DNA of 64,000 nucleotides from Actinoplanes nipponensis (GTDB lineage Bacteria; Actinomycetota; Actinomycetes; Mycobacteriales; Micromonosporaceae), in assembly GCF_016862275.1 (NCBI RefSeq), contig NZ_BOMQ01000017.1, positions 124,001 to 188,000 on the forward strand, given 5' to 3'. Under the pieces are notes generated by a model. It was not told where the DNA came from and did not search any database. It was given only the letters and a program-made list of their open reading frames with translations. A program made the position numbers and the translations under genes. Shown piece after piece: positions 17,178 to 25,116 of the stretch (the stretch's first letter is position 1; each line of letters begins with the position of its first letter).

Positions 17178-18179
17178 ATGACCGTCAGTGACGAACGGCC
17201 GGGGTTGGCGGACCTCGGCCGGGACATCACCTCAGGTGACAACGCCGTCCCCCCGGCAACCCGCCCGGTGCCGCTGGCGCCGCCGGCCGGCGTGGACGAC
17301 CTCCCGCGATACCTGCATGCCCTGCGCCGGCTGGCCGACGCCGACGACCTCGCGGCGGCCCACTCCGGCTGCACGCTGGCCATCGACGTGGCCGGCCGCG
17401 ACGGCTCGGCGGGCGGGCTCGCCATGGCGTACTCGCAGCGCAGCTCGGTGGCCCGGCGGCTGGGCCGGCTGGCCGACGCCGCCCGCGACGCCGACGCCTC
17501 GGCGGAGCTGCTGGCCGTGTCCGGCATCGACCCCGCCGGCCCCACGGCCGCGCTGGTGCTGTCGCGGCGGCTGGCCGTGCTGCTCGACGTCGGCGACACC
17601 GCGCTGGCCGACAACCTGCTGGCCGCGACCGGGCTGGACGGCGAGCTGCCCGACGAGCCCGAGTTCCTGCTGCTGCGCTACGTCCGCGGCCGCCTGCACA
17701 CCCAGGCGGCGCGGCCCGGCGAGGGGCTGGCGGACCTGTACCGCTGCGGCGAGCGCCTCGCGGTGCGCCGCTCGGACCACCCGGCGGTGCTGCCGTGGCG
17801 GTCGGCGGCCGCGTCCGTCCTGGCCGGACTCGGCGCGCGGGAGGCGGCCGAGCGGCTCGTCGCCGAGGAGGTCGCCCTGACCCGGCGGCACGGGCTGGCC
17901 TCGGCGCTGGGCCGCGCGCTGCGCATCCAGGGACAGGTACGGCCCGGCGAAGCGGGCATGGCAGCCGCCGAGGAGGCGATCCGGGTGCTGCAGGGCACCC
18001 CGCGGCGCTTCGAACTGGCGACGGCCCTGGTCGACTACGGCACCCTGCTGCACGCCGCCCGCCGCCGGCCGCAGGCCCGCCGGGTGTTGCGCGACGGGCT
18101 GGAACTGGCCCAGCAGTGCGGCTCGCCGGCCCTGACCGCCCGGGCCCGCGACCTCTTCGCCGGCCGCAACCCGAGGTGA
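17178..18179 (+). CDS. TPR-like alpha-helical protein resembling the C-terminal half of LAL regulators
   Basis: A 333-residue protein made of degenerate TPR-type helical pairs with many Ala/Leu/Arg. Phrases such as RRFELATALVDYGTLLHAARRRPQARRVLRDGLELAQQCGSPALTARARDLF are characteristic of the helical repeat region of large LuxR-family ATPase (LAL/MalT-like) regulators. The AAA ATPase and the C-terminal LuxR helix-turn-helix of those proteins are both missing. It may be a stand-alone scaffold or the remnant of a longer regulator. Start at ATG 17178, divergent from the phosphotransferase gene. Confidence 0.6.
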   Translation: MTVSDERPGLADLGRDITSGDNAVPPATRPVPLAPPAGVDDLPRYLHALRRLADADDLAAAHSGCTLAIDVAGRDGSAGGLAMAYSQRSSVARRLGRLADAARDADASAELLAVSGIDPAGPTAALVLSRRLAVLLDVGDTALADNLLAATGLDGELPDEPEFLLLRYVRGRLHTQAARPGEGLADLYRCGERLAVRRSDHPAVLPWRSAAASVLAGLGAREAAERLVAEEVALTRRHGLASALGRALRIQGQVRPGEAGMAAAEEAIRVLQGTPRRFELATALVDYGTLLHAARRRPQARRVLRDGLELAQQCGSPALTARARDLFAGRNPR

Positions 18180-18191
18180 CGCCCGGGCGCC

Positions 18192-18998
18192 CTACGCGGG
18201 CAGCGGTTCCCGCGGCGCCCAGGCGCTGTGCTCGGCGAACGCCCGGTACCGGTGCAGGGCCAGGAACAGCCAGCCCAGGCTGAGGATCGCCAGCACGACG
18301 AACGCGACCGCCCCGCCGAAGGAGTCCCAGGCGGTGTGCATCGCGACCGCGCCGACGAACGTGGCCAGGAACGCCAGCAGCTTCTTGCCGGACGGCGTGG
18401 CCACCAGCGCCCACAGCGCGCCGCAGGTGAGCCCGGTCCACGCGGTGTGCCCGGCCGGCGCGGTGAGCCCGCGGACGAACAGCGTCTCCTGCACCGCGCC
18501 GATGTTGCCCTGCGAGGACAGCAGCGCGGTGAAGCCGTAACCCATCGTCTCCAGCGCGGCGAAACCCATGCCGGACGCCACCCCGATGACCAGCCCGTCC
18601 GACGGCAGCCGGCGACCCCGCCGGGCCAGCAGCGTGAACAGCAGCACGACCGGGACGATCATCTTGGCGGATTCCTCGATGAGCGCGACGAACACCATCG
18701 GCAGCGCGCCCAGCCCGCGCAGCGCGTCGTACTCCAGGGTGCCGGCCACCACGACCCCGATGACCCCGCCGAAGAACGCCGCGACCACCAGCGCCGAGGC
18801 GGGCACCTGCCAGCGGCCGGTACGGGCCTGGGCGAACGTCAGGAAGGCCAGCGGCACGACGGTCGCGCCGAGCAGCAGCAGGGACGGGATGAAGTTCGGG
18901 TTCTGCGTCCGCACCAGGGTGCGCAGCACGATGACGTAGAGCACCAGGCCGATGACGAGAACACCCAGCCACGCCCACCGCCGCGAGAGACCACGCAT
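18192..18998 (-). CDS. PrsW family intramembrane metalloprotease
   Basis: A 268-residue protein with eight or so hydrophobic helices. It has the family motifs IEESAKM (EExxK, about residue 120), FAALETMGYG and, in the last third, HTAWDS (HxxxD). PrsW-type proteases cut anti-sigma factors or other membrane proteins within the bilayer. The EExxK glutamates and later His/Asp are the presumed metal ligands, all present. No anti-sigma gene is nearby. It is divergent from the 19087 gene, and a long inverted repeat spans the gap. Confidence 0.8.
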   Translation of the reverse strand: MRGLSRRWAWLGVLVIGLVLYVIVLRTLVRTQNPNFIPSLLLLGATVVPLAFLTFAQARTGRWQVPASALVVAAFFGGVIGVVVAGTLEYDALRGLGALPMVFVALIEESAKMIVPVVLLFTLLARRGRRLPSDGLVIGVASGMGFAALETMGYGFTALLSSQGNIGAVQETLFVRGLTAPAGHTAWTGLTCGALWALVATPSGKKLLAFLATFVGAVAMHTAWDSFGGAVAFVVLAILSLGWLFLALHRYRAFAEHSAWAPREPLPA

Positions 18999-19001
18999 GC
19001 T

Positions 19002-19072
19002 GTGATCTTCGCGTACGCCCGCAGGCCGCGCCAGACGTCCGGCACGGGGACTCCGGGGGCGCGGAAGATCAC
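19002..19072. promoter_or_regulatory. Inverted repeat in the prsW/hypothetical divergent promoter
   Basis: GTGATCTTC at 19002-19010 is matched by GAAGATCAC at 19064-19072, with flanking GCG/CGC extending the symmetry with one bulge. The arms sit just outside the two divergent start codons. They could be paired operator half-sites or the 5' ends of both messages. Function is inferred. Confidence 0.4.
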
Positions 19073-19086
19073 TTAAGATCCGCGCC

Positions 19087-20022
19087 ATGCCCGCCGCGTC
19101 CGCCCCGCCACCCGACTTCGACCCGGCCGCCGCGTACCCCGAGATGGGGCGGCTGCGGGCCGCGCTGACGGCGCCGGACTGGCCCGAGGTCCGCGCGCTG
19201 GTGGCGGCGGCGCCGGGACCCGTCGCCCGCACCATGCTGACCCAGTACGCGGCCACCGTCCCGGGCGCCGAGCTGTTCCTGCCGGACGTGCTGGCCCGCG
19301 ACGCGGACGACGCCGTCGCCGCGGCCGTGCTGGGTGGCCGCTTGATCACCATGGGGTGGGCGGTCCGCTCCTCGGCGCCGGCCGCCTACGTGAGCCAGGA
19401 ACAGTTCCGGACTTTCCGCGACTTCCTGGTCCGGGCCGAACGGGTGCTCATCGATGCGACCGCCCGCCACCCGGCGGACCCGGCGCTCTGGTCCCAGCGG
19501 CTGCTGAGCGCCCGTGGGCTGGGGTTCGGCCTCGCCGAGGTGCGCCGGCGGTACGACCGGCTGGCCGAGCACGACCCGCACCATCTGCCGGCGCAGGGGC
19601 ACCTGCTGCAGTCGCTGTGTCCCAAGTGGGGCGGCACCTGGCAGCAGATGCACGCCTTCGCCCACGAGTGCATGCTGGCGGCGCCGCCGGGCGCACCCAA
19701 CGCCGTGCTGGTCGTGACCGGTCATCTGGAGCGGTGGCTCGCCGACGATGCCCACCTGGCCAGCCCGGAGGTCCGCACCGAGATCTACGAGGCGGCCGCC
19801 CGGTCGGTGTGGGACCCGGGTTTCGGCAACGACCACGGCTGGGCCGGGGTGCGCAACACGTTCGCGATGGCGTTCAGCCTGCTCGGTGATCACCGGGCCG
19901 CCGCCGGCCAGTTCACCGAGCTCGGCCGCTGCGCCAGCGAGCACCCGTGGCACTTCCTCGGTGATCCCGCCGAGGTGTTCGTCACCCGGCGGGCGCAGGC
20001 CTACGCGAAGGCGGGCCTCTGA
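19087..20022 (+). CDS. Uncharacterised protein, coupled to the M16-like gene
   Basis: A 311-residue soluble protein, probably all-helical. It has Trp/His-rich segments: LWSQRLLSARGLGFG, EHDPHHLPAQGHLLQSLCPKWGGTWQQMHAFAHE (about residues 160-195) and NDHGWAGVRNTFAMAF. No catalytic signature is recognised. It resembles helical-repeat proteins of the DUF4034 kind only in general layout. The stop overlaps the next start in TGATG, so it is translationally coupled to the M16-like membrane protein, and the two products probably act together. Confidence 0.6.
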   Translation: MPAASAPPPDFDPAAAYPEMGRLRAALTAPDWPEVRALVAAAPGPVARTMLTQYAATVPGAELFLPDVLARDADDAVAAAVLGGRLITMGWAVRSSAPAAYVSQEQFRTFRDFLVRAERVLIDATARHPADPALWSQRLLSARGLGFGLAEVRRRYDRLAEHDPHHLPAQGHLLQSLCPKWGGTWQQMHAFAHECMLAAPPGAPNAVLVVTGHLERWLADDAHLASPEVRTEIYEAAARSVWDPGFGNDHGWAGVRNTFAMAFSLLGDHRAAAGQFTELGRCASEHPWHFLGDPAEVFVTRRAQAYAKAGL

Positions 20023-21716
20023 TGATCCGGTACACCGAGGTCGACGGCGTGCCCACGCTGATCGCGCCCACCCCCGGGCCGCTGCGGGCCGGGCTGATGT
20101 TCCGGGTCGGCCGGGCCGACGAGACGCTGCCCCGCGCGGGCATCACCCACCTGCTCGCCCACCTCGCGCTGGCTCCGCCCGGCCGGGCCGGCTGCCACGA
20201 CGACGGCACGACCTCCCCGGTCCGGACGTCCTTCCACAGCCAGGGCCCGGACCAGGACGTCGCCGCCTTCCTCACCGGCGTGTGCGCCGCGCTCCGGGAC
20301 CTGCCGACGCGCCGGCTGGAGACCGAGAAGGAGATCCTGCGGACGGAGTACGGCAGCCGCCCGGCGCACCCCGCCGGGTCGCTGGCCCTGTGGCGCCACG
20401 GCGCCCGCGACCACGGACTGGCCGCCTACCCCGAGTGGGGACTCTCCATGATCACCGCGGATGACCTGCGCGCCTGGGCGGCCCGGTACTTCACCCGGGA
20501 CAACGCGGTGCTCTGGATCGGCGGACGCGACGTGCCCGCGGGCCTGACCCTGGATCTGCCCGGCGGTGAGCGCCGCCCGGTGCCCGCCGCGTCGTCGGCG
20601 CTGCCCGTCACGCCGGCCTACTTCTCCGACGGCGCCCACGCCGTGGCGCTCGACGCCGTCGTCCGGCGACGGACTGCGGCCGCGGTGTTCACCGGGGTGC
20701 TGGAGCGCGAGCTGTTCCGCGGCCTGCGCCAGGAAGGCGACTACGCCTCCGCCGCGGCCGCCGACTACGAACCCCGCGGTGACGGGTACGCCGTGATCAC
20801 GGCGTCGGCCGACGCGCTGCCGGAGAAGCAGGACGCGATGCTCGGCGGTTTCGTCGACATCCTGGCCGCGCTGCGGGTCGGCCGGATCCGGCCGGCCGAC
20901 GTGGACGCGGTGGTGGCCGAGCGGACCCACGCGCTCACCGACGCCGAGGGGTCGGCCGCCCGGCTGCCGTCCGTCGCGTTCTCCGTGCTCACCGGGGAGC
21001 CGCGGCCGTCGGCCGAGGAACTGACCGCCGAGCTCGGGCAGGTGACGATCGCGGACGTGCACGAGGTCGCGGTCGAGGCGCTCGACGCGGCGCTGCTGAT
21101 GGTCCCCGACGGACGGCACGCCGACTGGGCGGGGTTCACCGAGGCGCCCACGGGTTCCGGCGAGGCGATGACCGGCCGGACCCACCGGTGCCTCGACGGC
21201 GTGGACGTGCAGTTGGTGGCCGGTCCCGAGGGGGTCGGCCTCATCGGCGCCCACCAGCGCGAGTCCGTCCGCTTCGCGGAGTGTGTGGCCCTGCTGGCGT
21301 GGCCGGACGGCCGCCGGTTGCTGATCGGCGCCGACGCGGTCTCGGTGACGGTCGAACCGACCCTGTACGCCGGCGCGGCGGCGATCCCGTCCGCCATCGA
21401 CGCCGCCGTCCCGGCCCACCTCCGGATCGAGATGCCCGCACGTGAGCCGTGGGCGATCCCCCGGCCGGACCCGAAGCGCCACCGGGGCACGGCCGGACCG
21501 CGGGCGGGCAGCCGCCTCCGGGTCTGGAAGGACGCGGGCGTCACCCGGCTCGCGCTGCTGCTGGCCCTGTCCGCCGCGGTGACGGCGCTGCTGCTGCCCA
21601 ATGCGGTCGCGGACAGCGGGAACTGGGTGGTGGCCCTGGTCGCGCTCGTCGTCTCGGGTGTGCTCGCGCGCGCCCTGATCCGCCGGATCCGGCTGGTACG
21701 CCGCCTCCTGCAATGA
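20022..21716 (+). CDS. Membrane-anchored M16-peptidase-like protein with degenerate zinc site
   Basis: A 564-residue protein. The N-terminal ~420 residues resemble M16 (pitrilysin) peptidases: LMFRVGRADETLPRAGITHLLAHLAL at 25-50 matches the usual segment leading into HxxEH, and an acidic run ETEKEIL (about 101-106) follows where the third ligand is expected. The motif here is HLLAH (His43, Ala46, His47), so the catalytic Glu is replaced and proteolysis is unlikely. Two hydrophobic helices lie near the C-terminus (about 507-525 and 531-548), followed by a basic tail. It is probably a non-catalytic membrane-bound scaffold. Confidence 0.68.
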   Translation: MIRYTEVDGVPTLIAPTPGPLRAGLMFRVGRADETLPRAGITHLLAHLALAPPGRAGCHDDGTTSPVRTSFHSQGPDQDVAAFLTGVCAALRDLPTRRLETEKEILRTEYGSRPAHPAGSLALWRHGARDHGLAAYPEWGLSMITADDLRAWAARYFTRDNAVLWIGGRDVPAGLTLDLPGGERRPVPAASSALPVTPAYFSDGAHAVALDAVVRRRTAAAVFTGVLERELFRGLRQEGDYASAAAADYEPRGDGYAVITASADALPEKQDAMLGGFVDILAALRVGRIRPADVDAVVAERTHALTDAEGSAARLPSVAFSVLTGEPRPSAEELTAELGQVTIADVHEVAVEALDAALLMVPDGRHADWAGFTEAPTGSGEAMTGRTHRCLDGVDVQLVAGPEGVGLIGAHQRESVRFAECVALLAWPDGRRLLIGADAVSVTVEPTLYAGAAAIPSAIDAAVPAHLRIEMPAREPWAIPRPDPKRHRGTAGPRAGSRLRVWKDAGVTRLALLLALSAAVTALLLPNAVADSGNWVVALVALVVSGVLARALIRRIRLVRRLLQ

Positions 21717-21718
21717 AC

Positions 21719-21760
21719 GCCGCCGCCGGGCCGGTTCTCGACGGGCAAGCCCGGCGCGGC
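21719..21760. terminator. GC-rich hairpin between convergent genes
   Basis: GCCGCCGCCGGGC at 21719-21731 pairs with GCCCGGCGCGGC at 21749-21760 with one bulged base, just after the M16-like gene and before the convergent exporter gene. No U-run follows. It is a plausible intrinsic terminator of the GC-rich actinobacterial kind. Confidence 0.45.
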
Positions 21761-21828
21761 GGGCATCACCGGCACGTCCGCGGGCCGGGCTCCCCGGCAC
21801 GCCGTGCCCCGGGGCCTTGCTCGGAGAC

Positions 21829-23112
21829 TCAGTGTCCGGTGACGACCGCGGGGTTCGCGTCCTCGACCGGCAGCAGCCAGGGCCGCACCACCAGCAGCAG
21901 CACCAGGTTGGCCGCGACCATGCCCCCCGCGATCACCAGAGCCATCCCCACCGCCCCCGTGCCGAGCACGCCGACCAGCGGCGCGGCCAGCGCGCCCACG
22001 CCGAACTGCACCGCGCCCAGCAGCGCGGCCGCCGTGCCCGCTGCCTCGCCGTGGCGGGACAGGGCCAGCGCCGGCGCGTTCGGGAAGGCCAGGCCGGCCG
22101 AGGCCAGCACCACCCACAGCGGGATCAGCACGCCGACCAGGCCGCCGAAGCCGGTGGCCGCGAACAGCAGCAGCACCAGGCCGGCCACCGCGCCCGCGGC
22201 CAGCGACGAGACCAGGATCTGGGCGGGGGTCCAGCGGCGCAGCAGCCGGACGTTGAGCTGGGTGGCGGTGATCAGGCCGACCGCGCCGGCGCCGAAGACG
22301 AAGCCGAACTCCTGCTCGTTCAGGCCGTACTGCTCCTGGAAGACGAAGGAGGAGCCCGACACGTACGCGAACAGCGCCGCCATCGCCAGCCCGGCCACCA
22401 GGATCAGCCCGAGGTAGGGACGGTCGCCGAAGAGCCGGCCGTAGTCGCGCAGGGTGCCGAGCACGCCGCCGTTGCGCCGGCGCTCGACCGGCAGGGTCTC
22501 GGGCAGGGCCAGCGCCGTCACGGTGAGCATCGCGACGCCGAACAGAGCCAGCACGACGAAGACGCCGCGCCAGGACGTCCAGTTCAGCGTGATGCCGCCG
22601 AGCGTCGGGGCCAGGATCGGCGCGGCGCCCATCACCAGCATGAGGCGGGAGAGCAGCTTGGCGGCGGCGAGACCGGTGAACAGGTCCCGCACGATGGCCA
22701 TCGCCACGACCGCGGCGGCCGCGGCGCCGAGCCCCTGGAGCACGCGCAGCGTGCCGAGCAGGGCCAGGTTGGGCGCGATCACGCAGAGGACCGACGCCAG
22801 GATGTGCACGGCGACGCCGGCCAGCAGCGGCGCGCGGCGCCCGACGGCGTCGGACACCGGGCCGATCAGCAGCTGGCCGAGCGCCAGGCCGGCCAGGGTG
22901 CCGGTGAGGGTGAGCTGCACCGCCGCGGTGGTGGTCTGCAGGTCGTCGGTGATCGTCGGCAGCGACGGCAGGTACATGTCGATGGTGAGCGGGCCGAGGG
23001 CGATCAGGAAGCCGAGCACCAGCACGAGCTGAAGCCGCTCGCGGGCAGACATGCGCTCCCCGGGCGTCAGCGCCACCGGCGGTGCTGCGAGGCGTTCGGG
23101 CGCCTGGGTCAT
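21829..23112 (-). CDS. Bcr/CflA-family MFS drug exporter
   Basis: About 427 residues and 12 predicted membrane helices. After a short cytoplasmic N-terminus the first helix reads FLIALGPLTIDMYLPSLPTI, the signature of the DHA1 Bcr/CflA group. Motif A-like GPVSDAVGRRAPLLAG and a downstream RVLQGLGAAAAAVVAMAIVRD support this. These are proton-driven exporters of antibiotics or sulfonamides and, in some cases, dipeptides or cysteine. ATG 23112 is preferred, with in-frame alternatives at 23163 and 23052. No regulator is adjacent. Confidence 0.87.
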   Translation of the reverse strand: MTQAPERLAAPPVALTPGERMSARERLQLVLVLGFLIALGPLTIDMYLPSLPTITDDLQTTTAAVQLTLTGTLAGLALGQLLIGPVSDAVGRRAPLLAGVAVHILASVLCVIAPNLALLGTLRVLQGLGAAAAAVVAMAIVRDLFTGLAAAKLLSRLMLVMGAAPILAPTLGGITLNWTSWRGVFVVLALFGVAMLTVTALALPETLPVERRRNGGVLGTLRDYGRLFGDRPYLGLILVAGLAMAALFAYVSGSSFVFQEQYGLNEQEFGFVFGAGAVGLITATQLNVRLLRRWTPAQILVSSLAAGAVAGLVLLLFAATGFGGLVGVLIPLWVVLASAGLAFPNAPALALSRHGEAAGTAAALLGAVQFGVGALAAPLVGVLGTGAVGMALVIAGGMVAANLVLLLVVRPWLLPVEDANPAVVTGH

Positions 23113-23311
23113 GAGGTGGATCCCATCTCGTCGTCCGGTCGGTCGCTGTCCAGCGTCCGACACAGGTACGACAAGTTCGGGCCCGCTCCGGGGATTCCCC
23201 GGAAAGCAATTTCGTGCCGCCCGTCACAGTGGCCGGGAATTCGCGGAAATGGCCCGGCGCGCCGACCGAAGAATGGTAATCCGGTTGACGCGCCGGGCCC
23301 CCGGCCGACGG

Positions 23312-24946
23312 TCAGAACGGCGTCAGCACGATGCCGGCCTGCCGCGGGTCGCCGGAGTGCACCAGCGACTCCTGGTTCTGCACGTCGTCGAAGGCGAAGC
23401 CGTACGCCTTCCCGTCGACCATCTGCTCGTGGATGATCCGCGAGTAGTGGTTGGTCAGCGTCCCCCGGTAGAAGTCGGCCGCGGTCCCGCTGGGCTGGGT
23501 GTCCAGCGTGCCCAGCGTGCTGCGGTGCAGGGCGGCGCAGAGCGTCCGGGCGATCGGCCCGACGACCTGGTCGTTGGGGGCGCCCAGGGCCCCGTCACAG
23601 CCCCACACGTTGGCGGTGGAGGGCTTGGTGAAGGAGGCCACCGTCCGGCCGGTGGTGTCGGTGAAGTTCATGACGGCGCCGCTGGTCCGGCCGAAGAACT
23701 TGACGTTCGGCTGGTCGCCGAACGGCACCACGGTCAGCGTCCGGCCGGCGTACGCGTTCCACGCCGAGGTGATGTACGGGTCCAGGTACGTGGCGCTGAA
23801 CTGTCCGCTGTCGGCGGCCTTGCCCGGCGCCAGCACCCGCAGCACGGTCCCGTCCGCGCGGGTGTAGACGGTCTTCTCAAAGCCCGGCTGGGCCTTGATC
23901 TGGTCGATGACCCGCTGCCGCCCGCCGGCCTTGAGCTCGCCGGTCCGGCTGGTCGCGCCGTTGCCGCCCTGCACCGACACGATGTGCGGCACGGCGAACA
24001 TGTCGACCTGTGAGCTGTTGAGCCAGAGCCCGGAGTCGTTGAGCGTGAACTCGCTCCAGTCGAACAGGATGTCCTTGTTGGGGTCGGCCCCGGCCCACGG
24101 CGCGGGCTGGACCAGCCCGTCGGTGCTGAGCCGGAAGTCGAGCTTGCGGCCGAACGACATGTAGAGCCGGCCGGAGAGGTTCTTCGGCATCCTGATGGTG
24201 GTGCTGGCGCCGTTGCCCGGCCCGGGGATCGACACGTCCGGCGCGGGCACCGGGGTGGGCTGGCCGCCGGTCCAGTTGGTGAACGCGCCGGCGGAGTTGA
24301 CGTAGCCCAGCTTGCCGGTGGTCAGGTTGACGCCGAGCAGGTAGAGGTACACCGCGTCGGAGCGGCCGGTGTGGTTGGTGACGGTGACCGGCAGCAGGTT
24401 CGACGCCGGCGGCGGGGCCGGGTCGGTGGCCGGGGCCGTGGTGGGCGTGGTCGCCGGTGGCCGGGTGGTGGGCGCGGTGGTGGGCGCGGTGGTGGCCGGC
24501 GTGGTCGGCCCGACGGTCGGCCGGGTCGTCGGCGCGACCGTGGGCGCGGTCGGGCCGCCTCCGCAGGGCTGGCCGTTGAGCAGGCAGTTGACCGGCGTGC
24601 CGCCCGCGCCGACCAGGCCGAAGGAGACCTTGCCGCCGGCCGGGACGGCCCCGTTCCAGGACCGGTTGGTGAAGGTCCGGTGGTTGCCGGCCGCGACCAT
24701 GTCGGCCTCCCAGTAGCTGCCCACGGTGCCGCCGGCGGGCAGGTCGAACTCCACCTTCCAGGACGTCAGCGCGGCGGAGCCACCGTTGCTGATGGTGACG
24801 TCGCCCTGCCAGCCGGAGCCCCAGTCGGAGGTCTTGGTGAAGGCCGCGGTCGCCGCGGCGGCGGACGCCGGCAGGGCGATCCAGGTGGTCCCCGCGGCCG
24901 CCAGGACGGCGGCCGCGGAGAGGATGAGTGTTCGCTTGCGGCGCAT
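23312..24946 (-). CDS. Secreted GH64 endo-beta-1,3-glucanase with CBM2
   Basis: A 544-residue exoenzyme that cuts beta-1,3-glucan, as in fungal walls or laminarin. It has a signal peptide (residues 1-31) and a CBM2-type binding module (about 32-128), with WGSGWQGDVTISNGG and a Cys pair. A Thr/Pro linker follows (about 130-182). The GH64 catalytic domain (about 185-544) contains LPVTVTNHTGRSDAVYLYLLG, LSGRLYMSFG and ILFDWSEFTL; the acidic residues in the last fit the GH64 catalytic region. Two overlapping CCTAA palindromes sit upstream. It is transcribed from the same side as the protease-lectin gene but with a terminator between. Confidence 0.9.
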   Translation of the reverse strand: MRRKRTLILSAAAVLAAAGTTWIALPASAAAATAAFTKTSDWGSGWQGDVTISNGGSAALTSWKVEFDLPAGGTVGSYWEADMVAAGNHRTFTNRSWNGAVPAGGKVSFGLVGAGGTPVNCLLNGQPCGGGPTAPTVAPTTRPTVGPTTPATTAPTTAPTTRPPATTPTTAPATDPAPPPASNLLPVTVTNHTGRSDAVYLYLLGVNLTTGKLGYVNSAGAFTNWTGGQPTPVPAPDVSIPGPGNGASTTIRMPKNLSGRLYMSFGRKLDFRLSTDGLVQPAPWAGADPNKDILFDWSEFTLNDSGLWLNSSQVDMFAVPHIVSVQGGNGATSRTGELKAGGRQRVIDQIKAQPGFEKTVYTRADGTVLRVLAPGKAADSGQFSATYLDPYITSAWNAYAGRTLTVVPFGDQPNVKFFGRTSGAVMNFTDTTGRTVASFTKPSTANVWGCDGALGAPNDQVVGPIARTLCAALHRSTLGTLDTQPSGTAADFYRGTLTNHYSRIIHEQMVDGKAYGFAFDDVQNQESLVHSGDPRQAGIVLTPF

Positions 24947-24982
24947 GGGGGTGTGCCTCCGGAGGGGGATGAGCGGGGATCC

Positions 24983-25003
24983 CCTAATTATTAGGAGTCC
25001 TAA
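24983..25003. promoter_or_regulatory. Overlapping CCTAA/TTAGG palindromes upstream of GH64
   Basis: CCTAATTATTAGG (24983-24995) and TTAGGAGTCCTAA (24991-25003) are both perfect odd palindromes sharing a TTAGG. The result is three alternating half-sites separated by three bases each. They lie 37-57 bases before the GH64 ATG in a markedly AT-rich patch, as expected for an operator. The binding protein is unknown. Confidence 0.55.
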
Positions 25004-25067
25004 CTGCAGATTCGTTAATTAAGACCATCATTAAAGTTCTGCTCAGGAACGGCGCACACAAAGAGTT

Positions 25068-25100
25068 GCCCGCCGATCGCGGACAGCGCGATCGGCGGGC
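25068..25100 (-). terminator. Intrinsic terminator of the protease-lectin gene
   Basis: A perfect 13-bp stem, GCCCGCCGATCGC paired with GCGATCGGCGGGC around a 7-base loop. It lies 17 bases beyond the stop codon on the minus strand and is followed there by AACTCTTTG. Confidence 0.75.
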
Positions 25101-25116
25101 GATAACAGTTTCTTGC

